DNA of 64,000 nt from Brachypodium distachyon. Lineage: Eukaryota > Streptophyta > Magnoliopsida > Poales > Poaceae. Positions 50,971 to 61,613 of the stretch are shown in pieces (the stretch's first letter is position 1; each line of letters opens with the position of its first letter). A model generated the notes under the pieces. It did not search any database and was not told the DNA's origin. It saw only the letters and a list, made by a program, of their open reading frames with translations. The stretch spans positions 10,623,501 through 10,687,500 of the forward strand of contig NC_016131.3 in NCBI RefSeq assembly GCF_000005505.3, written 5' to 3'. The position numbers and the translations under genes are program-made.

Positions 50971-51410
50971 GGGTTTCTAATACATCTGAGCAGAAATGAG
51001 GCAGACACAGTTGTAGTGGCGCTGATTTTCCCACAATAACAGAACAGGGAGTTCTCACTGTATTATGCCACGCCTTGCAAATAAATGGATTACATTCGCC
51101 ATTAATCTGTCCATCAATTTGCTTCACGCTCAGCAGTGAGGCACTGAGCAATGGAATAAATGCATAATACTGTTAGCAAAGTAGAAATGTATAATACTGT
51201 TATGGTACTTAAAGTTTTATTTCATATATTGGTGCTTTGTTTCGTTATTTCCTGAAGTGAGAGTAGCGAGGTTGGTCCCGGCTGGAAGGTGGCCTGGAAA
51301 TTTCCTGGTCCTGCCCCTGTTGCCCTTGAATCAGCAGCTCTGTTTCTTGAACAAATACTGGCCTGCAAGAGTATTACGGCCTTGCACTGGTAATATTCTG
51401 CCAATCTTGC
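50971..51410. other. OAT 3' flank up to the LINE
   Basis: Contains the OAT 3' UTR and a short segment (51270-51385) with gene-like composition but no recognised family. The target site of the following LINE, AATATTCTGCCAATCTTGC, is at 51392-51410. Confidence 0.5.
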
Positions 51411-54310
51411 GTTGTCTCTCAACGGTCATCTCTGACCACTTCCTGCTTCTCTTGGACTGTTCGCCGCAACCTAAGGGTCGCCGGCACTTCCAATTTGAAA
51501 GATTCTGGGTCCGAGTTGAGGGATTCACGGAGGTGGTTGATGGGGCTTGGACCTCCCATGGCGGTGACTCGGACCCTTTCCGCCGCTTGGTGGCCGAGCA
51601 ACAAACATGTTGGTTGTGTCAAAAGCCAACTATTGGTCGCTCGGGAGATTATCTTCCGTTTGGATATTGCGATGGGAACCCGTCGTCTCACGTTGTTGGA
51701 GCGGACGTTGCGTTCCCGGCTTAAGCTTGCCTACTTAGGTTTGGCTTCGCTTGAACGCACCATGGCTCGCCAGCGGGCTAAGATCGCTTGGTTGAGGGAG
51801 GGCGATGCCAATTCTGCATTCTTCCACCAACATGCATCCTACCGGAAAAGGCGGGGTACCATTCACAGCCTGAAGGTTGGTGACGCTATCCTCTCGGATC
51901 ATGGTGAGATGGCTGCGGCCTACGACCATTTCACCGCCTTGCTGGGGAGCTTTGAGGACCGTCAGCTCTCGCTCGACCTGGATTTCCTTGGCGCGAACCA
52001 GGCCGACTTGACGGAACTCGATGCCCCATTCTCGGAGGAGGAGATCTGGCAGGTGGTGAAACACATGCCCCCAGGCAAGGCACCAGGTCTTGACGCGCTT
52101 TACGGCTGAGTTTTTCCAGGCATGTTGGGCTACCGTTAAGACGGACGTGATGGATGCGTTCCGCAAGCTCCATTCGTTGTGTGGGCGCGGCTTTCAGGGT
52201 TTGAACCAAGCATTGTTGGTTTTGATCCCTAAAAAACCTGACGCTGCAACCTTGAGGGAATTTCGGCCAATCAGCCTGATTCACTTCTTCGCCAAGTTGG
52301 TGGCGAATGTCCTTGCCTCTCGGTTGTCCCCAAGGTTGGGTTCCTTGGTGGGGGAGAACCAATGTGCCTTCATTAGGAAGAGATGCATCCACGACAACTT
52401 TATGCTGGTTCAACAGACGGCACACTACCTACACCGACTTCATGAGCCACGTGCCATGTTGAAGTTGGACATTGCTCACGTTTTCGACTCGGTTTCTTGG
52501 GCCCTCTTGTTTGCGGTGCTTCAGCACACGGGGTTTGGACCTAGATTTTGCGAGTGGATTGCCATCCTTCTGTCCACGGCCAGCACTCAAGTCTTGCTAA
52601 ACGGGGAGCCGGGTCCGCCAATCTAGCATCGGAAGGGATTGCACCAAGGAGATCCGTTGTCACCCATGTTGTTCGTGTTGGTGATTGACACGCTCAACCA
52701 GCTCTTCTCCAAGGCCGCCGAATTTGGTATCCTTCGGCCATTGGCATCCCGCCACCTGTCGACTGGGGTGTCGCTTTATGTTGATGACGTGGTCATTTTC
52801 TGCCATCTTGACCGCTCTGAGTTGCTTGCGGTCCGCCACATCCTCGCCCTCTTTTGGCAGACGTCGGGTTTGAGGACTAATTTTGCCAAATGTTTCAATT
52901 CCCCTATCGGTTGCTTTGATGCGGTGGCTTTGGAGGCGGCAAACACGATGGGTTGCCCCTCGCCCCTTTCCCGGTTAAATACCTCGGGATTCCCTTGGCA
53001 ATCCGGAAGCCCTCCCCTGAGGCCTTTGCCCCCTTGGTGGACAAGATTGCCGATCGCCTTCCAACCTGGAAGGCGGGGATGATGACTAAAGTAGGACGCT
53101 CGACGCTCGTCAAGGCAGTCTTGTCCGCCATTCCCCTGCATCAGCTGATGGTGCTGGGCCTCTACCGGAAAATGAAAATCTAGGTGGAAAAGATCATGCG
53201 TGGTTTTCTCTGGTCGAGTCGAGCGGACGCTAGGGGCGGTCACTGCCACGTCAACTGGGCCAGGTGTTGCCAGCCTTTGTGCTACGGCGGGTTGGGTATC
53301 CATGACCTTGCCAAAATGGCTGTCAGCCTTCGCACCCGCTGGATTTGGCGCATGAGGATTGACCCCCAACGCCCTTGGCGTGGGCTTGATATGCAGTTTT
53401 CCCACACTGAGCGGAGCATTTTCTTTGCCTCGACCAGAATGACGGTCGGCAATGGTTCCTCCACGCTTTTTTGGGAAGACAGGTGGGTTGATGGCCGGGC
53501 CATATCGGAGATTGCCCCGGACCTTCACCAGCTCATCTCAAAGCGCACTCGCAAGTCCCGCATGGTCAGGGAGGCCCTCGCCGATCGACGCTTGGATCCG
53601 CGACATCCGCGGGGCTCTTGGGTCGGTGGCTCTCTGGCAATATATCCAGGTCTAGATTTTGGTTCAGGATGTTCACCTCTCGGACGAGGTTGATGCCATT
53701 TGTTGGAGATGGACAACTGACGGACAATTCTCTTCCAAGTCGTGTTATGAGGCCCTCTTCTTGGGAGGGAAGCTGAACTGGAAGGCTCCCCCCCCCCTTT
53801 TTCAAATTCTTCTTGTGGTTGGCTTGCCAAGACCGCTGCTGGACTGCTGAGCGAAGGGCATGCCACGGGTTGCCGCACGCCCCTAGATGTTTGCCGTGTG
53901 ATCAGTCCTTGGAAACCATGAACCACCTACTGGTCGACTGCCCATTCTCGCGCTCCATCTGGCATGAGATCCTCTCTTGGATCCGATCCACCTGCGCCCC
54001 CCCCCCCCCCCCGGACCGTCGGCGTCCCTTTTGCAGCTTGGTGGCTGGAAGCGATCCGATCCTCCCCTTCATCGGCTCAGAAAGGCACTACGTCGCTGGT
54101 TATGCTAACAACTTGGTCAATCTGAAAACACCGCAACGCTGCGGTCTTCAACAACTCTCTACCCAGCATCGCCTCCCTCCTCGACGAGGTCAAGGCGGAG
54201 GCTCGCCAATGGTCTCGGGCGGGAGCAGTGGGTCTGAGGGCGTTGTTGCTTCCAGATCATATTTAGGCGTGTTGTGTTGTAATCGGGTGTGGTCCTTCGC
54301 GATCTTGTAA
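51411..54310 (+). pseudogene. LINE ORF2 remnant (end of endonuclease, reverse transcriptase, zf-RVT)
   Basis: Pieces in shifting frames: endonuclease end (51411-51530); linker with IAWLREGDANSAFFHQHAS and ending PPGKAPGLDALYG (up to 52109); reverse transcriptase with LVLIPKKPDAATLREFRPIS and LKLDIAHVFDSVSW (52090-52626, stop at 52624-52626); then GDPLSPMLFVLVIDTL and the catalytic YVDDVVIF (52639-53082). After a frame change come VKYLGIPLAIRK and, after another, GGLGIHDLAKMAVSLRTRWIWR and a zf-RVT-like segment (WLACQDRCWTAERRACHGL). There is no RNase H domain. Not functional. Confidence 0.87.
53997..54012. repeat. Homopolymer of 16 C
   Basis: An uninterrupted C16 run inside the LINE remnant. 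A second C-rich run lies near 53790. Such runs are prone to length errors in sequencing. Confidence 0.9.
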
Positions 54311-54388
54311 ATAACTTTTTCTTATCTATCAATGCATCGAGACGCAAGGTTTTTGCGTTTTCTCGAAAAATATTCCGCCAATCTTTGC

Positions 54389-54732
54389 TTACTGAAGTTC
54401 GGAACAGCTCAGATGGTCAAAACAGCTTGTGAATTGTGATCATTGAACTTGTGTTATTCCTCCTATGGTATTAACTCAGTATGCTTTTCCTGTTTTTAAC
54501 GTTCCTGTCACGCGGAGCATGAAGCAGACTATTATTTGCCTGTTTGCATTTGCCACCTTTGGCCAGGTCAATAAAACCAGCTCCTACATTTAGGCACAGC
54601 CTTCAGAAAATAAGAAGACCAAAAGAAGTTCTTTAACCTTGTCCTTTTTTTTCTCTCTCTCTGAAACTTTAGCATCCACATCTAAACAAGACCACGACCT
54701 CCGGAATTCGACCCATCACCACCATTACTTGC
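54389..54732. other. Intergenic DNA, promoter of the next gene
   Basis: AT-rich then CT-rich (TTTTTTTCTCTCTCTCTG at 54646-54663) immediately upstream of the ATG at 54733. No other feature. Confidence 0.45.
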
Positions 54733-55230
54733 ATGGACATTGACGCCCATGAGGCCCCTTCTTCGCCGCCGCCGCCGCCCCGCGCCGTCCGGTCCCGGCC
54801 GACGAGCTGGGGCAGCAGCGCGAGCAGCGGGAGCGGCGGCGGCGGCGGCGGCGTCGAGTACACGAGCCTCCGCGACGTGCTCGTCTCCCCTGGCGGGGGC
54901 GGGGGCGGAAGCCGCAGCGGGAGCAGCTTCGGGACGTCGGACGTGCACGACTTCGACACCTCCAACATCACCATCCGCAACCAGCTGCTGAAGCACGCCG
55001 CGTCCGCGTACCTCCAGTCCGCCATCGTCGTCACGCCGCGCCACCGCGGCTGCCTCAGCCGGATCTGGCGCCGCGTAATGCAGCGCCGCCGCATGCTGCT
55101 GCGCCGCCCGGCCGCCTGCTGCCCCAGGAGCGGCGAGTCGTCGTGCGCTTTTGCGGAGGCGCTCGCCGGCTCCGCGCGCAGCCTCCTCGCGTGCCTCTCC
55201 GGCTGCTTCGCTCGCTTGTGGACGTCGTAG
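54733..55230 (+). CDS. Small basic plant protein of unknown function
   Basis: A single-exon frame of 165 residues. The N-terminus is low-complexity (Pro and Gly runs). The middle contains EYTSLRDVLVSP and, after a Gly-rich linker, NITIRNQLLKHAASAYLQSA. The C-terminal half is rich in Arg and Cys (RIWRRVMQRRRMLLRR). The SLRDVL ... IRNQL-KHAASAYLQS pattern recurs, as I recall, in small uncharacterised plant proteins, which favours a real gene over a GC artefact. No signal peptide or membrane segment. Function unknown. The antisense ORFs across it are shadows. Confidence 0.7.
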   Translation: MDIDAHEAPSSPPPPPRAVRSRPTSWGSSASSGSGGGGGGVEYTSLRDVLVSPGGGGGGSRSGSSFGTSDVHDFDTSNITIRNQLLKHAASAYLQSAIVVTPRHRGCLSRIWRRVMQRRRMLLRRPAACCPRSGESSCAFAEALAGSARSLLACLSGCFARLWTS

Positions 55231-55890
55231 AGGCACGGAGGTGATCGTCCCCGGCCAGTACACGCGCTACCTGCCATCGATCGCCGTTGGGTGGGGTGCT
55301 TTATACCTGAGAAGCGCGCTGTGTGTGAAGATGGACGTCGTCTTCTTCCTCCTGTATGTATGGGGCGTGCGTACGTAGGATCGATCGACTCTTTTGCCCG
55401 GTTAGATCGTGCCGGTGCTTGACACGACCGTACATGCATATTTAGATGCGGGGATACGTTTAACAAAACCAAATGAAATTGGTCTTGTTGTAAATTATAC
55501 GCCCAGTCAAAAAATTCCAACTTTTACCATTATACTCCTCCGTGTGTAAACCATGCAAATTTTTGCCACTCGAAATTGTTGAAAGGTACTCCCTCCGATT
55601 CATAATAAGTATCATTGATTTAGTATAAATTAGGGATGACATTTCAGCAAAACGTCAAAATCATGGTGACTGGACGATGAGGTTTTTTGGGAAAGAAAAC
55701 TTTACAACGGACTAAAGATTTTCCAAAGGCAAAGCACAATTGAGAAAGCGAGAGAAGAAGGAAACCACTCCCGCCAACACCGTCGCCATTCGCCAACAAT
55801 AAACAAACCAGACCATAACGACCCACCACCGGAAGCAGAGTCTTTCTCTTCCCCGAGGAGACGCCAAACGGCCAAAGCGATCAGCGATCG
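55231..55890. other. Intergenic DNA
   Basis: Includes half of a Stowaway end (CTCCCTCCGATTCATAAT at about 55588) without a matching partner. The right part is the 5' region of the next gene. Confidence 0.5.
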
Positions 55891-58879
55891 ATGGAGCCTG
55901 CAGCCGCAGCTCCTACCGGAGTCGGAGAGGCGTCGTCGCTTATCTTCCTGGGCACGGGCTGCTCCGGCGCGCTGCCCGACACGCGGTGCCTCATCCAGCC
56001 GTCCACGCCGCCGTGCGCCGTCTGCTCCCAGGCCCTCACCCTCCCGCCGGACCGGAACCCCAACTACAGGTGCGCTCCATGCTTTTGCGTCCACCCCCGC
56101 CCTTCGAACCAAACCACTTATGTATCATGTCTTCAATTTTGTTTCGCCGTTCAGTTTAGCCTACAATTTTTTTTTAATTGGCTTAGTGGAGTGCTGGATT
56201 ATACATGTTCTTGACAAATTATCAGGGTTATTTGATTCATAGCAATTTCAAAGGAATTATATAGGTGGTCGAATCTCTTGGAGAATTCCTAGTTCAATCA
56301 CCACTCTGGTTTCCTGGAGCATATGGAAGTCCCGAAACGACATCATTTTCAATGCTGTGACTCCCTCATTATACAGATGCAGTAGAATATTCAAAGATGA
56401 GCTCAATCTTGTCTTCCATAGAGCTAAAAGAAAGACATGCCTCATTTCAAACATGGATTGAATCCTTCATGTTTTTTTTTCTGTTTTCCATTGTACATAA
56501 CCACCCCATTTATTAATATATTGGTAGTAGATCACTGATCTACTGTTTTTCCCTAAAAACAAATATCCTCTAGTTCTATGACAACTATGCCAAGTAGATA
56601 ATCCTCATTAGAATTCATGTGTTTTCCTATGCTGCAATCTAACAACTTCTTTTGCTTATTTCTGTGTTTTCTCTTCCTGTAGGAAGCAACATGTCATGAC
56701 ATTCCAATACCACACTTTTAATATTCCTGTTTTTTCTTTAAAAAGAATCTTGCGAATCAAAGAGGCAGTCAACTTGTAGCATCAGATCAACCTACCATGG
56801 ACTCTGAATAAAGTATGAGATCCATTTACAGTGACCAGTATTGTTCCGTCATATCTGGTTTTAGCGTTTTTTCATGTACCGTTCTTGCAGTTAGTTTTCC
56901 ATTCTTGTGTTGTCTGTGTAGCAATGTGAAGCCTACAAAATTGAGGGAAACACTTGTGAATTCTTGTGACTCCAAAACGAGTATTTGTTGTATCAAAGTA
57001 AATAGAAAAATAAGATTGTTTTCAAAGAGCGACCGCAACAACCAACATAATTGTGGCAATGGTGCTAATGCTGTAACATGGTTCATCAGTTCATCTTGTC
57101 TTAATCTGTATACTTGCTTTCAGATGCAACACATCCCTCTTGATAGACTGCTGCCACAACGATGGCACACATAAGTACATTCTAATTGATATTGGCAAGA
57201 CCTTTAGAGAACAAGTTCTCCGGTGGTTTGTTCACCACAAAGTTCCTTCTGTTGACTCGGTGAGGTATTCGTGGTCATCTTTCCAAATGTATCAATCCAA
57301 ATGTATGCATGGCAAGACTAAGTCTGTTTCTTTGCAGTGCAGATTATTCTGACTCATGAGCATGCAGATGCGGTCTTAGGACTTGCCGATGTTTGGGTGG
57401 TACAGTCAAGTGACCATAAAAATGATGTTGATCCAATTCCAATTTTCCTCACCCAATTCACAATGGACAGGTCGCCCTAGCTTTTCGAATGGACTACCAT
57501 GATAATATCAGTCATCAAACCATGTATCAGGTAACATCTGTTCATTTTGCAGTGTCGCAGCTAGATTCCCATATTTGATGAAGCAAAAGCTGGAGGAAAG
57601 CGATGAAGCTGCCAGAGTCGCTAAACTCGACTGGACGATAATTGAGCCTGATGTTGACAAACCATTTGTATCATCAGGGCTAGAGTTTGCGCCCTTGCCA
57701 GTATAAGACACACAACCCTTGTGTTGTGAAAGGCTAGCTTGATCTTGCTATATTTACTTTCTGGTGCGGTCAGCTTACTGTTCTCTACTTCTCAATTCAG
57801 GTCATGCACGGAGACGATTATATTTGTTTAGGCTTCCTATTTGGGAGGAAAGCTAGAGTTGCATATTTATCTGATGTCTCAAGAATTCTCCCTAGAACCG
57901 AGCACAGTATGGTTTCTCTATGCCTATCATTCTTCATCTTGATAATTTGAATCCCTTTTGCTTGAGAGCATTAAATGTGGCAGCAGGGAGACATTCTTGG
58001 TTGACCTTTGCAGAAAAATATATTTTAGAATGTTATTTGGAAAATCACATGGTAGTCACATTGCTGGATATATTAAATCAACTAGGGTCCATAAGAATGT
58101 AAAAACAAAGAATAGCTAGAAGGACTGTTGTTTGCAACCATGTAATCAATCATTCTTAACTAGAAGGATCGTTATTTGCATCCATGTTAACCATTCTTTT
58201 TTTTGCTAAAGAAAATAATGGTTACAGGTTGAAAATAATAGTCCTTCTAGCTTGTGCTGTACATTCTCATAAATCATGGTCGATTTGCTCCATTTCTTAT
58301 TGAAATGCATCCTTGATTCAGCATGTTGCCGCAGGAATTTCGAAATCTGGTACTGGACAACTTGACCTTCTTATACTAGAAACAAACCGGTTGCATGGGG
58401 TGGTAAGCCCGCTGCATATGTTCATCATCCGAAAAATTGCAAATCTTTCACACATGCTGATGCGGTCTTTTGCGATATTTGAACAGGGAAATGCTCGCAG
58501 TACCCATCTTACCTTCACTGAGGTTAATTTCGATTTAATTCGGTCTTCTGCGATATTTGAACCGAGCCTATATGTAGTTTGAACCAGCAGTTGCATTTAT
58601 GGATGGTAACGCGGTATAGTTCTTACAGAGTCTGGATGCCGTCAAGAGGATATGCCCTAAGAAAGCTCTGCTGATTGGAATGAATCATGAGTTTGAACAT
58701 GACAGAGAAAACCAAATTTTGGCAGAATGGTCTCGCAGGTGCGCGTCTGGTTGAACGTCTACATTATATTTCCTTATATTTATTCTCAGCATGTCTGATG
58801 TGTTAACTCCTATGATAATAGAGAAGGAATACAAGTGCAATTAGCTCATGATGGCCTGCGTATCTTCATCGATCTGTAA
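55891..58879 (+). CDS. Metallo-beta-lactamase-fold hydrolase, PhnP-like
   Basis: Nine exons: 55891-56069, 57124-57259, 57343-57470, 57553-57700, 57801-57906, 58335-58402, 58487-58522, 58629-58738, 58822-58879. Phases agree throughout; 322 residues. The N-terminus has LIFLGTGCSGALPDTRC and CAVC, as in PhnP-type phosphodiesterases and a plant group annotated as putative hydrolases related to yeast C777.06c. Then ILIDIGKTFREQ, the metal motif LTHEHADAVLGL, YLSDVSRILP, STHLTFTE and a C-terminus LAHDGLRIFIDL. The motif is HxHxDA where the superfamily has HxHxDH. The substrate is unknown. Some acceptors are close doublets (57336/57342), resolved by phase. No targeting signal is evident. Confidence 0.9.
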
Positions 58880-59429
58880 TAAGGTAAGCATCGTAGGACC
58901 CAATAACGGTCCTGTATCAGCAACATCGGTTTTTGGGGTATGTTTCAGCAGTTTCCATGGTACCGTTGTAGATTATGTTGCCAGAATAATCCCCCCGAAT
59001 AATCCATATGTCATTAGCTTATTTCAGATTGAAGCACAGCTCCACTTGTGTATGAATTCGGTCTATGTTTCTGTGGAACATCCTGCATTTAGTTGTATTT
59101 CCTCCATAGAAATTGTTCTGACTAAATCAATAAGTTATTGATAGTCTATCCTATTTTGTGTTGATTCCATACATTTCATTCCTAGACGTTCTGTTGAGAT
59201 TGAGCAAAATTTTGAACTGAAAAGTCAATTAAGCTCTTTCGACTAAGACCTTGGTGTACAAACCTAGGATCTGCCAATGGCAAAGTTTTTTCGTTTTGCT
59301 ACCACGCAGGCGGCAGAGTTGTTTCCAACAAGAAAAGAAGACGAGAATTCGTGCGGTTCAGAGACACATTATCGCCAGCATTCGGCGGCAGCCCGCCAAT
59401 TCCACCGTGAGACGAGGAACCGCGGATTC
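58880..59429. other. Intergenic DNA
   Basis: Probably the 3' UTR of the preceding gene followed by AT-rich DNA. Nothing else recognised. Confidence 0.5.
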
Positions 59430-60945
59430 TATTGAACATAGCGAGCCCCGCGGCTGCCGTCTCTATTCCTCGACATACATACCTGGAAGATCCGCGATCA
59501 AGACTTGAGCGGTTGAGCCATGCCTCAGCCTGCGCCTTCCCTGTTCCTCTTCAAAGCCTTCGTGCGTTCGGAGCCGAACAACGACGGCTGGCGTCCGGGT
59601 TCGACGACGAGGGCGACGCCGATCCCGTGGTGCGCTCCCTGCAGCTCGAAGCACACCTCGCCGTCGCGCCAGATCTGTCCTCCCTGACCCTCGGAGGCGG
59701 CAGCGTAGCCACCGCCAGCCAAACCATCGACCAGAACCTCATCGTTCTCGAATCGACCTTCCCACAGAGTTTACACCGCCGGGTCTTGCTCATCTACGAC
59801 ACCCTCGACTCGCATTCCTCGTCGCGCGCCGCCATGCCCACGACGCGGAGGACAAGTCCTACGCCCTGGTCGTCCAGGCGCAGGAAATCGTCTGCGTCTC
59901 CGACGAAGGGATCCACCAATGGCGGGACGTTCTCTTCGTGTCGCAGTCGTCGTCATCCGGCTCGCCGTGGAACGTGGTAAAGGCGGCAAGGTTCGGGTTC
60001 GCCGAGCGGTGGCTCGCTGATAAAAGCTCCTTCTACGCGGACGTGGTGTTCTCCTCCGGTGGCCGCGGCTACTGGGGGGATCTCTTGCGCGGCTTCATGT
60101 ACTGCGACTGCGACGCGCTTCTCTCCGACGACATTCATCCCGTGGATCTCTACTCCATACCCCTGCCCCCCATTGGGTGCTGCCACGACAGTTGCCTCGA
60201 CAGAGATGTCGTAACAACTAACAACAGAGCCGAGAGCCTACCGAACATTGGGCTGCGTCAGTGGGTCCATGTCAGCGACCTCGACATGGGCCCTACGACT
60301 ACAGAGGAACATGGCCGAGAGTGGCTCATGTGAAGCCCGTAATCTTGGCTTACGGCAGGACTTGGTTAGGATAGAACTGGAATATGATCGAAGTCGCTGT
60401 GTGGGTGGATGGGAGGTTAATCACAGCTAAACAAATATTCCAAATCTAGATCAAATCGAGTTCATCTTGTAATATCGGATCGGGTGCTGACAGTCCATCA
60501 GGCTTGTCTCCATCGACGGCTTCCTTGAGCGTGTGGATCTTGAGGACCGCAAGTTGACGCTCTGGAGACTAACGGAGGATTCGAGTTGTTGGACTGTGGA
60601 AGCCCAGGTCACCCTGGGGAGCCTGTGGAAAGAGGCGGAGTTCAGGAGGCACGGCTTGCCGATGGACATGGCACCCATGTTCCCCTTCCTGAGCGTGCTG
60701 GAAGACCAGGTCATCTATTTTGCATTGGCCATCCATTCCAACCACTGTGCACTACTTGCTCCGTGTCGATATGCGTACTAGCACCCTTCTTGGTTACGCC
60801 CCTCTCCCGGCTGGTTCCGATCACTTCAGCATGGCCAGTCTTGTTAGTTCTTCCCTCGAGTGCTGGTCGCCTGTTGCTTTCTCCTACAATGATGAAGGGG
60901 GGAATTGCAAAGCTTCAACTTCCGGCCAAGACAAAAATTGACGTC
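59430..60945 (+). pseudogene. DUF1618-type protein, probably a pseudogene
   Basis: Successive frames match the grass DUF1618 family. The N-terminal part 59432-59830 has DPVVRSLQLEAHLAVAPDLS and RVLLIYDTLDS. A second frame covers about 59820-60333, with SYALVVQAQEIVCVS, WNVVKAARFGFAERWLADK and GYWGDLLRGFMYCDCDALL. After a stop at 60331-60333 and about 170 bases, a third frame (60500-60781) has LVSIDGFLERVDLEDRKLTLW and TLGSLWKEAEFRRHGL. A last frame continues with YLLRVDMRTSTLLGYAPLP up to 60941. The gap before LVSIDG could be an intron (TCTGACAG-like acceptor at 60491-60500). The changes inside exons look like real frameshifts. DUF1618 proteins are numerous in grasses and of unknown function. 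Confidence 0.65.
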
Positions 60946-61613
60946 ATCTCCGTTTCTAAATATAAAATGTTTCAGTTTCATGCTAACCCCAAACTTCTTA
61001 AAGTTTAATTACTCCAGCTTTCTTCTACTCCGTCTGCTATTTGAGCTCTAAGGTGTCATCCTATGGCAGCTAGTATTAGTATTGGGAGAGATGTGTTTGT
61101 TTTCGGAAGTGTTTCCACAAAACAAGTTGGTGGATTAAATCGAGGATACGAGTTTGCTGAGTAAATCATCCCAGCGCCACAAGTTTACGAGCCAGCAGCG
61201 TAATTTATTCAAAGAAACTAGTGCAGCCAAGTTATCAAAACAATCGTAAGCTATCAAACAGCACCAAAAAGAAAAATAGATTATCAGTCTTTTTTTTAGA
61301 GGAAAATAGATTAGAAGTCATGAGTTGAATACTGGAACAAATGAAACTTCAGGACCGCAAATTTGAGGGAACTTCAAAATCACAGATGGGCCAAATCTTG
61401 TAACAGTGCAAAACTGGCTGTTAGTATTCCAACTACAAAATTTGATTTTTTTGAAACATGCCTGGTAAATTTATGACAAGTGTACAGCGCATTAGTACAA
61501 AGATCGACAAATTATGCGCTTGATCCACAGAGCCTATTTTGCAAAGCGACAACAACTAAACACAATGGCAAAGAGACCTCAGCAGAAGAGACTAGCATAA
61601 GCTTTCAAGTGCT
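60946..61613. other. Intergenic DNA and 3' UTR of eIF3b
   Basis: AT-rich. The right part should be the 3' UTR of the minus-strand eIF3b gene. No other feature. Confidence 0.55.

Larger units (their letters stand above)
51411..54368 (+). mobile_element. 5'-truncated LINE (L1 type)
   Basis: Flanked by imperfect duplications: AATATTCTGCCAATCTTGC (51392-51410) and AATATTCCGCCAATCTTTGC (54369-54388). About 2.96 kb. It starts inside the endonuclease domain (SDHFLLLLDC) and ends with a short A-rich tail (TCTCGAAAAA). The differences between the duplications suggest it is older than the LINE at 30901-36509, and its protein belongs to a different LINE lineage. Confidence 0.87.
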
